29,216 nt of DNA from a bacterium UBP14_UBA6098 (GTDB lineage: Bacteria > UBP14 > UBA6098): contig DIWU01000018.1 of NCBI GenBank assembly GCA_002428525.1, positions 1 through 29,216 of the forward strand. The letters are read 5' to 3'. Shown here piece after piece: positions 1 to 7,472 of this stretch (position 1 is the first letter of the stretch; each line of letters opens with the position of its first letter). Under the pieces are notes generated by a model, which ran no database searches, was not told where the DNA came from, and saw only the letters and a list, made by a program, of their open reading frames with translations. The translations under genes and the position numbers were made by a program.

Positions 1-6
1 CGCAAA

Positions 7-1044
7 TCAAAAATCAGCAATCTCATAGATTGAATAGAACCTTACCCACCAGTTTCCTGTTCTTATGTTCTCGCAGGTATCGGCCAAATGAGTAACAACG
101 AGAGAGTCGACGGTATCGCACGGGAATGTCTGGAAAACTAAAGTAGTGCAATTTTCCCAGAAAAGTGTGCTATAAGGTATAACAGAACTAGCTCCTCCAT
201 GGTAATAAGCCGTCAATCCCACCGAATCGATCGCAAGACTACATTGGCTACACGGTTCATCTTTAACGGTAAAAGGGAAATAGAAAAAATCTGTGCTATC
301 TTCACAGCAACGCCAATTAGTATAGTTATAAGGTAGATTCCAGAAAGAATCCGCTAAAGCCGGCGCTGTTGTATCTCCTATTCCTATTTCGAGACGGTAT
401 ATCATTTTACTAATACATTCCGTTCCACATTGACAGGTGGACCATGCACAAATTTCTAAGGTATTACAGTAGTCATCGACTAACCAGAAAGAGGAATCGG
501 TTTCGTTTTCACCTCCAGATAAAGATTCAGCGGGACACTCCCATAAAGAATCAGGTAATTCGCCCGGATAATGGTGAACGATCTCGTGGCCGTTTATCCG
601 AATGCTTCCATACATACTAATGTAATGGACCAGTTTTACCCATGAAATATCACCACATGGAACACATATCGTATCGACAAAATGAAACTTTACACCCGGA
701 CCGATTTCGCCTTCATCGACAGTGCTACATGGAAAACAGTATCCGCAATCGCTATCGTTACAACTCACGTCACTACCCCACCATAAAGGTTCTGCACCGA
801 AATCATAGAAGAGTAGAGTATCTAACAAATCTGTGCTACAAGGATCACATTCGACGTAATTCGCTACTCTTTCGCCTCCAGAACTCCAGCAACATCCCTG
901 GGTGTCTGGATTAGCGTTTGAGCAGGAACAACTATCGACTCTAGTATGAGACTTATTACTAACCCATCTAAGGGTATCGATGCAATCAGAATACGCCGAA
1001 TAGGCCATTAATAATAGAGCGGCGATAATTAGAAGATTTTTCAT
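7..1044 (-). CDS. Secreted cysteine-rich protein of unknown function
   Basis: A 345-residue protein I do not recognise. The first ~19 residues form a clear signal peptide (MKN, then a run of I/A/L/M, ending AYS), so it should be exported. The rest holds 26 cysteines, about 8% of the mature chain, many as CxC, CC or CxxC pairs. This suggests an extracellular, disulphide-rich or metal-binding protein; that is inference. No T9SS sorting domain is visible at the C-terminus, unlike the neighbouring secreted proteins. The ATG is preceded by AAGGAG with five bases between, which supports the start. The gene is AT-rich compared with most of the window, as is the first half of the divergent neighbour, so both may be recently acquired. 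The stop codon lies only six bases from the window edge, so a downstream partner cannot be seen. Confidence 0.75.
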   Translation of the reverse strand: MKNLLIIAALLLMAYSAYSDCIDTLRWVSNKSHTRVDSCSCSNANPDTQGCCWSSGGERVANYVECDPCSTDLLDTLLFYDFGAEPLWWGSDVSCNDSDCGYCFPCSTVDEGEIGPGVKFHFVDTICVPCGDISWVKLVHYISMYGSIRINGHEIVHHYPGELPDSLWECPAESLSGGENETDSSFWLVDDYCNTLEICAWSTCQCGTECISKMIYRLEIGIGDTTAPALADSFWNLPYNYTNWRCCEDSTDFFYFPFTVKDEPCSQCSLAIDSVGLTAYYHGGASSVIPYSTLFWENCTTLVFQTFPCDTVDSLVVTHLADTCENIRTGNWWVRFYSIYEIADF

Positions 1045-1045
1045 A

Positions 1046-1073
1046 TTGACTCCTTTTTAAAACCGATTATAAT
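1046..1073. promoter_or_regulatory. Divergent promoter with palindromic -10 box
   Basis: On the plus strand TTGACT (1046-1051), a 16-base spacer and TATAAT (1068-1073) form a near-consensus sigma-70-type promoter for the gene at 1141. The bases ATTATAAT at 1066-1073 are a perfect palindrome, so TATAAT also reads on the minus strand, where it would start a transcript about 15 bases before the cysteine-rich gene. That gene's ribosome site AAGGAG lies at 1050-1055, overlapping the plus-strand -35 box. No good minus-strand -35 is visible. Confidence 0.6.
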
Positions 1074-1140
1074 TCATTTAAAGTGCTAATTAAATATTAA
1101 AAACACAAAATGTTTGACTAAACGCTTGCCAAGGAGAATA

Positions 1141-2508
1141 ATGCATAGACTATTTTTTTTATTCCTTTGTATTTTATTTATAAGCTTAGTCCATGCCGCA
1201 CAAATCAGCATTGTTTATAATCATCCGTGGTCTATCGGTGCTTCCCCAGAGTATTTAGTAGCTATTTTAGAAGATGAAGGCCATGAAGTCCAATTGCACT
1301 ACGATTGGTATGTTCCGACCAGCGTTAATGAAATCGGAGTATTTTTCCCAGAATTCGAATATCCGCCAAGCTATCATGCGCCAGATTCTCGCCAACGTGT
1401 AGATTTCCGTGAATGGATATTTTCAGGGGGATTTGCTATAGGTGTTTGTATTGGCTCAAGACCGGGCAGTCTCTTTTCAATAGATGCATGGCACCTTTTC
1501 CTCAGCGATTCTGATTGGATTGAAAACATTGGAGGGATGCAACTTGAAAACTATTGGTCACCTTTGATTTGGCCAGAATCTTTCATTTTCACTGGATGGG
1601 ATTCTTTAGGGCCTCACATATCGACCACTCAGTTTTTTCCCCCTTTAAACACAATTGGATTAGATACCATTTTTGTTTTTAATCCAAATCGAATTACTTT
1701 CATCGACTCTTCTTCGTTTGGCGATTATGGGATTTTTTTACGGGGAGACCCAGAATATATCCCCGGAAGCGATCTTGGATGGCCATTTGGAGCTTACGCT
1801 TATTACGGTGAAGGTTTATTCATGTTACTTGGAAGTATCATGTTTATCTCGGATAACGTTGGTTACGTTCCACCCTGCGAGGATACTCTTTATACTTTAA
1901 TGTATGGCGATAATGCTCAATTCGTTCGCAACCTTTTCACCACAAACAACCGCGCCGATAGCGCTTGGCTAACCGGCACGGACAGCACGTTTACGATATT
2001 CCTCCCCGGTTGCACACCCTTCGTTGCCGGGAGCACGTCCTTTAACTTCGAGTTTGGCACACACGGCCTATGGGAACTTCATGCGAGCGATTGGCTTTAC
2101 TGGCACACCGATTCAAGCATAACCATCCAATACCCTGACACCTGTCCGATGGGCGTAACATTCGAGGTTTGTGTGAATCTTGTCCCCGACGCCACCGGCG
2201 AGACCGTCCTGCCCACCGGCCCGGTTTGCGATTCATTCGCATTCAATTATACCGGCATCGAGGAAACGCCCACGCCGGAGCATTTTAGTATCTCCGCATA
2301 TCCAAATCCGTTCAATTCGGCGGTGAAAATCGTTGCACCTGAAAAAACAACCTTAGAAATTTTCGACATCAATGGCAAGCATATTACAAAGTTGTCAAAA
2401 AACGAGTCTATTTGGCGCCCGCCGGAATGTGTTTCCAGCGGGATTTACCTAATTCGCGCCATAAACGGGTTAAATAGTGCTTCAAAACGGGTGTTGTATA
2501 TAAAGTAA
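1141..2508 (+). CDS. Secreted protein with T9SS type A sorting domain
   Basis: A 455-residue exported protein. The ATG at 1141 is chosen because AAGGAG lies four bases upstream and the chain then opens directly with a signal peptide (MHRLFFLFLCILF, ending VHA). A longer reading from a TTG at 1114 would put the ribosome site inside the gene. Residues ~20-290 have no domain I can name; the opening resembles an alpha/beta fold (ISIVYNHPW, then LVAILEDEGHEV). The last ~75 residues are a T9SS type A sorting domain: AYPNPFNS, then LEIFDINGKHI and GIYLIRA. The product is therefore expected to cross the outer membrane by T9SS and be surface-bound or released. Base composition changes inside the gene near 1920-1945, from AT-rich to GC-rich codons, which suggests a chimeric origin. 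Confidence 0.8.
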   Translation: MHRLFFLFLCILFISLVHAAQISIVYNHPWSIGASPEYLVAILEDEGHEVQLHYDWYVPTSVNEIGVFFPEFEYPPSYHAPDSRQRVDFREWIFSGGFAIGVCIGSRPGSLFSIDAWHLFLSDSDWIENIGGMQLENYWSPLIWPESFIFTGWDSLGPHISTTQFFPPLNTIGLDTIFVFNPNRITFIDSSSFGDYGIFLRGDPEYIPGSDLGWPFGAYAYYGEGLFMLLGSIMFISDNVGYVPPCEDTLYTLMYGDNAQFVRNLFTTNNRADSAWLTGTDSTFTIFLPGCTPFVAGSTSFNFEFGTHGLWELHASDWLYWHTDSSITIQYPDTCPMGVTFEVCVNLVPDATGETVLPTGPVCDSFAFNYTGIEETPTPEHFSISAYPNPFNSAVKIVAPEKTTLEIFDINGKHITKLSKNESIWRPPECVSSGIYLIRAINGLNSASKRVLYIK

Positions 2509-2780
2509 TCTAATTTCATTATTCCCCTAATCTCCGGTTGTTTTCGTGCCCTTCGCCCCCATCCCGGCGTGGCGTGGGTGTAATGGGTATGCGGCGTAGC
2601 GCCGCGTAGTGTGTGAGAAAAAGTTTTCGCAGTTTATCCATTTTCTTCCCCGTTAAACTTTTCTAATTCAATATTAATCGCTATTCCCGCACATGTCAAG
2701 CGGTATTTTTATATTTCATAAGAAATAATTTTAATTTACCCGTAACCATATATTCTAATATTCTTTCCTAACAATACTCT

Positions 2781-2824
2781 GCGCCTTCACATTCTTTATT
2801 ATGCATTCTACATTCTACATTTCC
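2781..2824 (+). repeat. Heptamer array A (CATTCTA type)
   Basis: Five seven-base units in exact phase from 2790: CATTCTT, TATTATG, CATTCTA, CATTCTA, CATTTCC. The array is preceded at 2781-2789 by GCGCCTTCA, a boundary resembling those before the arrays at 3060 and 3120. Confidence 0.6.
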
Positions 2825-2863
2825 CCGTTCTCTTGTCATGCTAAGAATTGACGCGGAGCGTTA

Positions 2864-2883
2864 GCCGCCCAAGCAGGGGCGGC
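2864..2883. repeat. GC-rich perfect hairpin
   Basis: GCCGCCC (2864-2870) and GGGCGGC (2877-2883) pair perfectly over seven bases around the loop AAGCAG. No T-run follows on either strand, so it is more like a REP-type hairpin than a terminator. Function unknown. Confidence 0.55.
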
Positions 2884-3031
2884 GCGCTGGCGCGGGAAGG
2901 GTCTTGGGGTTGCGGTGGGGATTTTTGTGCGGCACAGTCTATATATCAGCGCCGGTTTGACGAATCGCAAAAATCGTGACAGCGCGCGGGGGGTGGGCGA
3001 AGGTAGCGCAATCAACCTCACTCGGAAAAGC

Positions 3032-3094
3032 GCGCTCCAACGCGCTTCGTGTAACCGCCTTTTACCCTTTACCTTTTACCTTTTACCTATTCCT
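3032..3094 (+). repeat. Compound repeat, copy 1: boundary plus TTTTACC array
   Basis: A 23-base GC-rich boundary (3032-3054, starts GCGCTCC, ends TTCGTGTAA) is followed by four in-phase heptamers at 3060-3087: TTTTACC, CTTTACC, TTTTACC, TTTTACC, and a decayed fifth. The boundary recurs 66 bases downstream before another array. Confidence 0.65.
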
Positions 3095-3097
3095 ACG

Positions 3098-3161
3098 GCG
3101 CTCCCCGCGCCTTCGTGTAATACCCATAACCCATAACCTATAACCTATCACCTAATAACCA
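3098..3161 (+). repeat. Compound repeat, copy 2: boundary plus TAACCTA array
   Basis: A second copy of the boundary (3098-3120, same GCGCTCC start and TTCGTGTAA end, differing only in the middle) is followed by six units in seven-base phase from 3120: ATACCCA, TAACCCA, TAACCTA, TAACCTA, TCACCTA, ATAACCA. The same heptamer type recurs inverted at the right end of the window. Confidence 0.65.
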
Positions 3162-3167
3162 TTCCCC

Positions 3168-3196
3168 TTGACGCAAAGCCCTCGATGATATATCTT
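3168..3196 (+). promoter_or_regulatory. Possible promoter of the nadC cluster
   Basis: TTGACG (3168-3173) and TATCTT (3191-3196) are separated by 17 bases. Transcription would begin near 3203, essentially at the second possible nadC ATG (3204), so the message could be leaderless. No ribosome site is visible before either ATG, which agrees with this. Confidence 0.35.
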
Positions 3197-3197
3197 A

Positions 3198-4076
3198 ATG
3201 ATTATGAAATTTCCAATCGAACAAAATCGTATGTTGGTCGAGATGGCGCTCGCGGAGGATATCGGTGCGGGCGACGCTACGTGCGAGGCGCTTGTCCCGG
3301 TCTCGGCGCGGCTATCCGCGGGCATTGTCGCAAAGGAGAGCGGCGTTCTTTGCGGTGGACCGGCTGTTCTTCAGGTGTATTCCTTAATCGATCCCACGGT
3401 GGAGGTCGAACTGTTGCGCGAAGACGGTGCGAGGCTGGAGGCCGGCGTAGTTGTGGCGGAGATCGACGGCCCCGCCCGATCGGTGCTTTCCGGCGAGCGA
3501 ACCGCGATGAATTTTCTATGCAAGCTCTCGGGAGTGGCCAGCTCGGCGGCAAGCATTGCCGCTCGGTTGGCGGGAACGGGCTGTAAGATTTTGGACACGC
3601 GGAAAACAACCCCCGGTATGCGCGCTTTGGAGAAATACGCCGTCGCGGTCGGTGGCGCGGAAAACCACCGCTTCGGCCTTTGGGACATGATTTTGGTGAA
3701 GGAGAACCATATCGCCGCGGCGGGGGGTTTTGTCCCTGCGATGAAGACCCTTTTCGGCGGCGGGGTTCCGAGGTTGCCGGTCGAGGTCGAGGTGCGAGGT
3801 CTCGATGAACTCGAGATCGCGCTCGCCTACCCCCTGACGAGGATCATGCTCGACAATTTCTCGATTCCGCAGATAAAGACGGCTATCGAGCTTCGCCGAA
3901 GAGTCGGGTGCGATATACCCTTCGAGGTCTCCGGCGGTGTGAATATCGGAAACTGCCGCGAATATGCCGAAACCGGGGTCGAGTTCATCTCGAGCGGCGC
4001 GATAACCCATTCGCCGAAAGCCCTCGATCTGAGCATGATCGCGACAGTTATTCTCGAGGATTCGGTGATCGAATAG
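3198..4076 (+). CDS. nadC: Quinolinate phosphoribosyltransferase
   Basis: Converts quinolinate and phosphoribosyl pyrophosphate to nicotinate mononucleotide, releasing CO2, in cytoplasmic de novo NAD synthesis. The 292-residue length is normal for the family. The diagnostic block is at residues ~131-172: LDTRKTTPG, then LEKYAV, GGAENHRFGL and LVKENH, which line the quinolinate and phosphate pocket. NFLCKLSGVAS precedes it, and the C-terminal barrel motifs EVEVRGLDE, IMLDNFS, EVSGGVN and SSGAITHS follow. The start could be the ATG at 3198 or at 3204; neither has a ribosome site and the second fits a leaderless message. No nadA or nadB is in this window. The stop codon directly abuts the ATG of the PASTA gene, so the two are co-transcribed. 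Confidence 0.95.
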   Translation: MIMKFPIEQNRMLVEMALAEDIGAGDATCEALVPVSARLSAGIVAKESGVLCGGPAVLQVYSLIDPTVEVELLREDGARLEAGVVVAEIDGPARSVLSGERTAMNFLCKLSGVASSAASIAARLAGTGCKILDTRKTTPGMRALEKYAVAVGGAENHRFGLWDMILVKENHIAAAGGFVPAMKTLFGGGVPRLPVEVEVRGLDELEIALAYPLTRIMLDNFSIPQIKTAIELRRRVGCDIPFEVSGGVNIGNCREYAETGVEFISSGAITHSPKALDLSMIATVILEDSVIE

Positions 4077-4820
4077 ATGGATAGCAACAAAAAAAATATA
4101 CTCAATATAGGGCTTTATTTGTTCGCGCTATTAGTCGGGCTTATCGCCGGTTTTACGATCTTCGATCGGGTTCTGATGCCGACATTCACGCGCTCGAAGG
4201 GTGTCCGCGAAATCCCTAATGTTGTCGGGATACCCGTGGAGGAGGCCGAGAGAATCGCCACGCAGTCGGGGTTCGATTTCGTGGTGACGCGGCGCGAACA
4301 CAGCGACAGTATCCCCGAGACCTTTGTTATCTCGCAAAGACCCGACCCGGGAACGACTGCGAAGAAGGGCCGGCGAATCTCGGTCGTCGTTTCGCTGAGC
4401 GTCGAGATTGTCGAGGTCCCGAATATAGCCGGGGTTCACCTTCGCCAAGCCGAGATCGAGGTGGACGCGGTCGGGCTTGTTGTCGGCAAAACCGAGTTCG
4501 CAGTTTCCGACTCAGTCGAAAAGGACAAGGTTATCTCGACGGTGCCCCCTATCGGGGCTCAAGTCGATGTCGGCGATACGGTTAATTTGCTCGTTTCTCT
4601 CGGTGCCGAGCGCGCGTTGGTGAAAGTCCCGAACTTCATGGGACAGAAGATCGACGAGGCCTACACCCTCGCAGAGTCCGAGGGCCTCGAATTGATAGTC
4701 AAATATCGCCGAATTCCATCGATGCAACCGAAAACGGTTTACAGGCAGTCGCCCGATCCGGGGACGACGGTCGAACGAGGCAACGCAATTGTCGTGATCG
4801 TTGCGCAGGGGGAGGAGTAG
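4077..4820 (+). CDS. Membrane-anchored protein with three PASTA domains
   Basis: A 247-residue protein with a short cytoplasmic N-terminus, one membrane helix (residues ~9-28) and three periplasmic PASTA repeats of ~65-70 residues. Each repeat has the family pattern: a xVPN(F/V/I)xG start, an alpha-helix with conserved small residues, and a Q-P-x-PG-T-x-V turn (QRPDPGTT, TVPPIGAQ, RQSPDPGTT). PASTA domains bind uncrosslinked peptidoglycan or muropeptides, usually at the end of penicillin-binding proteins or Ser/Thr kinases. Here neither a kinase nor a transpeptidase is attached. The likely role is peptidoglycan sensing or tethering; this is inference. It starts with no gap after nadC, and a weak GAGGA lies within the end of nadC. 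Confidence 0.88.
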   Translation: MDSNKKNILNIGLYLFALLVGLIAGFTIFDRVLMPTFTRSKGVREIPNVVGIPVEEAERIATQSGFDFVVTRREHSDSIPETFVISQRPDPGTTAKKGRRISVVVSLSVEIVEVPNIAGVHLRQAEIEVDAVGLVVGKTEFAVSDSVEKDKVISTVPPIGAQVDVGDTVNLLVSLGAERALVKVPNFMGQKIDEAYTLAESEGLELIVKYRRIPSMQPKTVYRQSPDPGTTVERGNAIVVIVAQGEE

Positions 4821-4821
4821 C

Positions 4822-5697
4822 TTGGGCATATACGACGCCCTTCTTACACGCCTCGCAGAAGACCGGAGTAGCGGCTCCGAACGACTTGCCTCCGAAGCGT
4901 TGGCGATATTGAAAAAGGCCGTTTTAGATAAATCGCTTTCAAATAACGATTTATCGGATTTAATATACGGGCTGACAACCCTCATCGAGGCCAATTTCCC
5001 TGAACTCGTGCCATTAGCGCACCTGTCTGAGAGGCTCAAAGCGCTGTCCGATGGCGATTTGAGGGCCTCGCTCGGATGTTTCGTTAAGGAATCGATCGAA
5101 AAGATCGGCAACGAGATATCCTCCCTCGCTATTCTCGGTGCTAACCTGATCCCCCAAAACTCTACAGTCGCAACGATTAGCCATAGCAAAACGGTTTTGC
5201 AGATGCTCTCCTCCGCCGCGGCTCTGGCCCGCAATTTTCATGTCATCATCGGGATCTCCGAGCCGGGGTGCGAGGGGAGGCTTATGGCAAAGGCCCTCGC
5301 AAAAAGCGACATCGAGGTGACGCTTGTTCCGGATGCGGCTTTGGGTTATGCCGTCGAGCGCTCCGACATAGTTTTTGTCGGTGCCGACGCTGTGACTGCC
5401 GATTATTTTATCAATAAAATCGGCACCTTGAATATGGCCTTGGCGGCGAGGCATTTCAATATCCCCTTTTATGTCCTCGCGCGGCTCGAAAAGTTCACCT
5501 CCTCGCGCAGGATACCAAATTCGCGAAGCTTCGCAGACCCCACTAAACTGAAGCCGCCTAAATCAGTGTTGATTAACGTCAAAGCGCCGCTATTCGAGAG
5601 GGTTCCGCTCGCGCTCGTCGAGGGGATAGTCACCGAGAGCGGAATAATCAAACCGGAAAACCGCCGAATCGATTCGGCCGAGGTGAAAGATGATTAA
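4822..5697 (+). CDS. eIF-2B alpha/beta/delta family protein
   Basis: A 291-residue member of the fold shared by eIF-2B regulatory subunits, methylthioribose-1-phosphate isomerase (MtnA) and ribose-1,5-bisphosphate isomerase. The start is a TTG at 4822 because GGAGGAG ends four bases before it. Family motifs are ATISHSKTV (~118-126), SEPGCEGRLMAKAL, and VFVGADAV..NKIGT (~185-202, with conserved Asp189), followed by IPFYVLA. The isomerases carry a catalytic Cys in a THC motif; here the equivalent appears to be SHS (Ser122), so isomerase activity is doubtful. The protein may be a nucleotide- or sugar-phosphate-binding relative. The last codons overlap the HAD gene by eight bases, so translational coupling is likely and a shared metabolic role is possible. 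Confidence 0.82.
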   Translation: MGIYDALLTRLAEDRSSGSERLASEALAILKKAVLDKSLSNNDLSDLIYGLTTLIEANFPELVPLAHLSERLKALSDGDLRASLGCFVKESIEKIGNEISSLAILGANLIPQNSTVATISHSKTVLQMLSSAAALARNFHVIIGISEPGCEGRLMAKALAKSDIEVTLVPDAALGYAVERSDIVFVGADAVTADYFINKIGTLNMALAARHFNIPFYVLARLEKFTSSRRIPNSRSFADPTKLKPPKSVLINVKAPLFERVPLALVEGIVTESGIIKPENRRIDSAEVKDD

Positions 5698-6337
5698 GGC
5701 AGTCCTGTGGGACCTCGACGGGACTATCCTCGATACGACGGAGCTGATTTTGCTGTCATATCGCCATGCCTTCTCGAGTGTTCTCAAGCGGGAGATTTCA
5801 GACGAGGAGGCCCTCGCCAACTTCGGCGAGCCGCTTCTCGCGGTGATGACACGATATTCGACCGAGCGCGCGGAGGAGCTGATGGATCGCTACCGCGAAC
5901 ATAACCACGAGCACCACGACAACTTCGTCGAGCCTTTTCCGGGGATACTCGACGCGCTGGCAAATTTAGAGCGGCGCGGCTTCAAACAAGTAATTGTGAC
6001 GAGCAAAACCGAATGGCTCTCGCGAAGGGGTCTCGAGCTTTTCGGTTTGACTAAATTCTTCGAGGAGGTGGTCGGCTTCGAGTCATCCGAGGAACATAAA
6101 CCCGCCCCCGGGCCGGCTATCGAGGCCCTCCGAAGGCTGAAAATCTCCCCCGAGGAGGCGGTTTTCGTCGGGGATTCATCTGCGGACTTTCATTGCGCCC
6201 GCGCGGCGGGGATTCCCTTCGCCTTCGCGCTTTGGGGGCCGAATCCCGAAGCCCTCTGCGGTGAGGTTCCCGAGTTCACACTCCCAGACCCGAGAGATAT
6301 TTTACATGTTATCCCCCCGAAAGGGCCGAGGATCTAA
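5690..6337 (+). CDS. HAD-family phosphatase (phosphoglycolate phosphatase-like)
   Basis: A 215-residue haloacid-dehalogenase hydrolase that should remove phosphate from a small phosphorylated metabolite in the cytoplasm. All four HAD motifs are present: DLDGT with nucleophile Asp8 and acid Asp10, VTSK (Ser105 region), Lys137 in HKPAPGP, and GDSSAD with Asp162 for Mg. The helical cap inserted after motif I (residues ~15-80) places it in subfamily I with Gph and PpaX; the exact substrate cannot be read from sequence. It overlaps the upstream eIF-2B-family gene. Since that family includes sugar-phosphate isomerases, the pair might handle the same compound, but this is only suggested by position. 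Confidence 0.88.
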   Translation: MIKAVLWDLDGTILDTTELILLSYRHAFSSVLKREISDEEALANFGEPLLAVMTRYSTERAEELMDRYREHNHEHHDNFVEPFPGILDALANLERRGFKQVIVTSKTEWLSRRGLELFGLTKFFEEVVGFESSEEHKPAPGPAIEALRRLKISPEEAVFVGDSSADFHCARAAGIPFAFALWGPNPEALCGEVPEFTLPDPRDILHVIPPKGPRI

Positions 6338-6358
6338 ATCAAGCGAGGGTTACCGTCG

Positions 6359-7456
6359 ATGAAAAAGCTAATATTCGTTGCATTATTTTTTGCTATTATG
6401 TTGATTTCCTGCGGAAACGGCACAGACCCCGAAGCGGATATCACCTCGGTGAATATCTCGACGAATTGGCTCGCTATGACCGACTCGGAGACCAAGGCAA
6501 TCTCCGCAACCGCCTTCGACGGCGCCGCTCAGGTTTCGGCCACGTTTAGCTGGAGTTCCTCGAACGAGTCTGCGGCCACGGTCTCGAACGGTATCGTCAC
6601 CGGCCGCGGCGCCGGAACCGCACTTATAACCGCCTCCTGTGGCGATATCGTCTCAGAGCCTTGCACTGTCTTCGTCGCGGACGAATGGATAGTCTATTCC
6701 TCCTCGGAGGGCCTTCGAATGATCACCCCCGAGAACACCCGCGATATGGCGATCCCGGGAACCTTCGCCGCGAAGGGGCCTCTGCTCTGGCGCGACGACG
6801 GCGTCGTTTATGCGGCCAAGGCGCAATTCACCTTCAGCTATCTCTATTTCCGCCCCTTCGACGGCTCGGAAAGCGAGTTCGTTTTCTCGGGCCTCATCGA
6901 GCCGATCTACGATCTCCGCGAGTCGCCCACCGGCCGGATTCTCATGACTAAATATCTCGCCTATGCCATGTTTTCCTTCCCCTCGGCGGAGAACCTCGGC
7001 TCGAATATAAACGAGTATGTCGATTTCGTAATGTCGAATGTCGATATCCGCGAGTTCGATGTAGCGCCCTCGGGCGGATACTTCATCGACGCCACAACCC
7101 ACACCGGTCCGCGCATGATCTTCATCTCGTCAACCGGCGCTCCGGGCGACACCTTGCTCCTCTCGAACGGCAAATGTCCTCGTTTCAGCCCCGACGGCTC
7201 GAGGATCGCCTACGGTAGCACCGGCAGGCTTTGGGTCGCTGATGCCACGACGTTGGAGAAGAGCGAACTCCTTTCCGAGGGCTCCTCGATCGACGGCCTG
7301 TCATGGTCGCCGGACGGCGCTCGAATCGCGATGTGCGTTCGGAACACCCTTGGAAACTACGAGCTTTGGCTCGGCGACGCGGCCACCGGCGCCAAACAAA
7401 AACTCACCTCAGCGCAAAGCTCAGACGAAAAATTCTTTCCCCAATGGCTCGATTAA
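6359..7456 (+). CDS. Lipoprotein with Ig-like (Big_2) and TolB-like propeller domains
   Basis: A 365-residue lipoprotein. The signal sequence MKKLIFVALFFAIMLISC ends in a lipobox (LISC) with the lipidated Cys at position 18. Residues ~28-107 form a bacterial Ig-like group 2 domain (TWSSSN-like SWSSSNESAATVSNG, then GTALITAS). Residues ~110-365 contain beta-propeller blades of the TolB/WD40-like PD40 type, most clearly PRFSPDGSRIAYG and LSWSPDGARIAMC with WLGDA. It is probably anchored in the outer membrane facing the periplasm or surface and binds a partner through the propeller; no enzyme motif is seen. It follows the HAD gene by 21 bases with a weak GAGGG ribosome site. The job is unknown. 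Confidence 0.8.
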   Translation: MKKLIFVALFFAIMLISCGNGTDPEADITSVNISTNWLAMTDSETKAISATAFDGAAQVSATFSWSSSNESAATVSNGIVTGRGAGTALITASCGDIVSEPCTVFVADEWIVYSSSEGLRMITPENTRDMAIPGTFAAKGPLLWRDDGVVYAAKAQFTFSYLYFRPFDGSESEFVFSGLIEPIYDLRESPTGRILMTKYLAYAMFSFPSAENLGSNINEYVDFVMSNVDIREFDVAPSGGYFIDATTHTGPRMIFISSTGAPGDTLLLSNGKCPRFSPDGSRIAYGSTGRLWVADATTLEKSELLSEGSSIDGLSWSPDGARIAMCVRNTLGNYELWLGDAATGAKQKLTSAQSSDEKFFPQWLD

Positions 7457-7472
7457 GAGGCAGGCGTATTTT

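Larger units (their letters stand above)
2509..3167. other. Gene-free region with hairpins and heptamer repeats
   Basis: No convincing gene lies here: the open frames are short, lack ribosome sites and have no recognisable protein pattern. The region mixes AT-rich stretches (2640-2790) with very GC-rich blocks (2860-3010). It contains a small hairpin at 2591-2605 (GCGGCG-TAG-CGCCGC), a longer one at 2864-2883, an inverted repeat GATTTTTG/CAAAAATC at 2920-2927 and 2968-2975, and three seven-base-period arrays listed separately. None of the hairpins is followed by a T-run, so none is a standard terminator for the upstream gene. Confidence 0.6.

Noticed and set aside
1114..1140. Earlier TTG start for the T9SS cargo gene
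   Set aside because: It would place AAGGAG inside the gene and put charged residues ahead of the signal peptide; the ATG at 1141 fits better.
2591..2605. Terminator for the gene ending at 2508
   Set aside because: The GCGGCG/CGCCGC hairpin has no T-run after it and lies over 80 bases from the stop codon.
2915..3136. A 73-codon frame in the gene-free region
   Set aside because: It runs through the heptamer repeats, has no ribosome site and no plausible protein composition.
2781..3161. CRISPR array
   Set aside because: Units are only seven bases with no spacers, and no cas genes are present.
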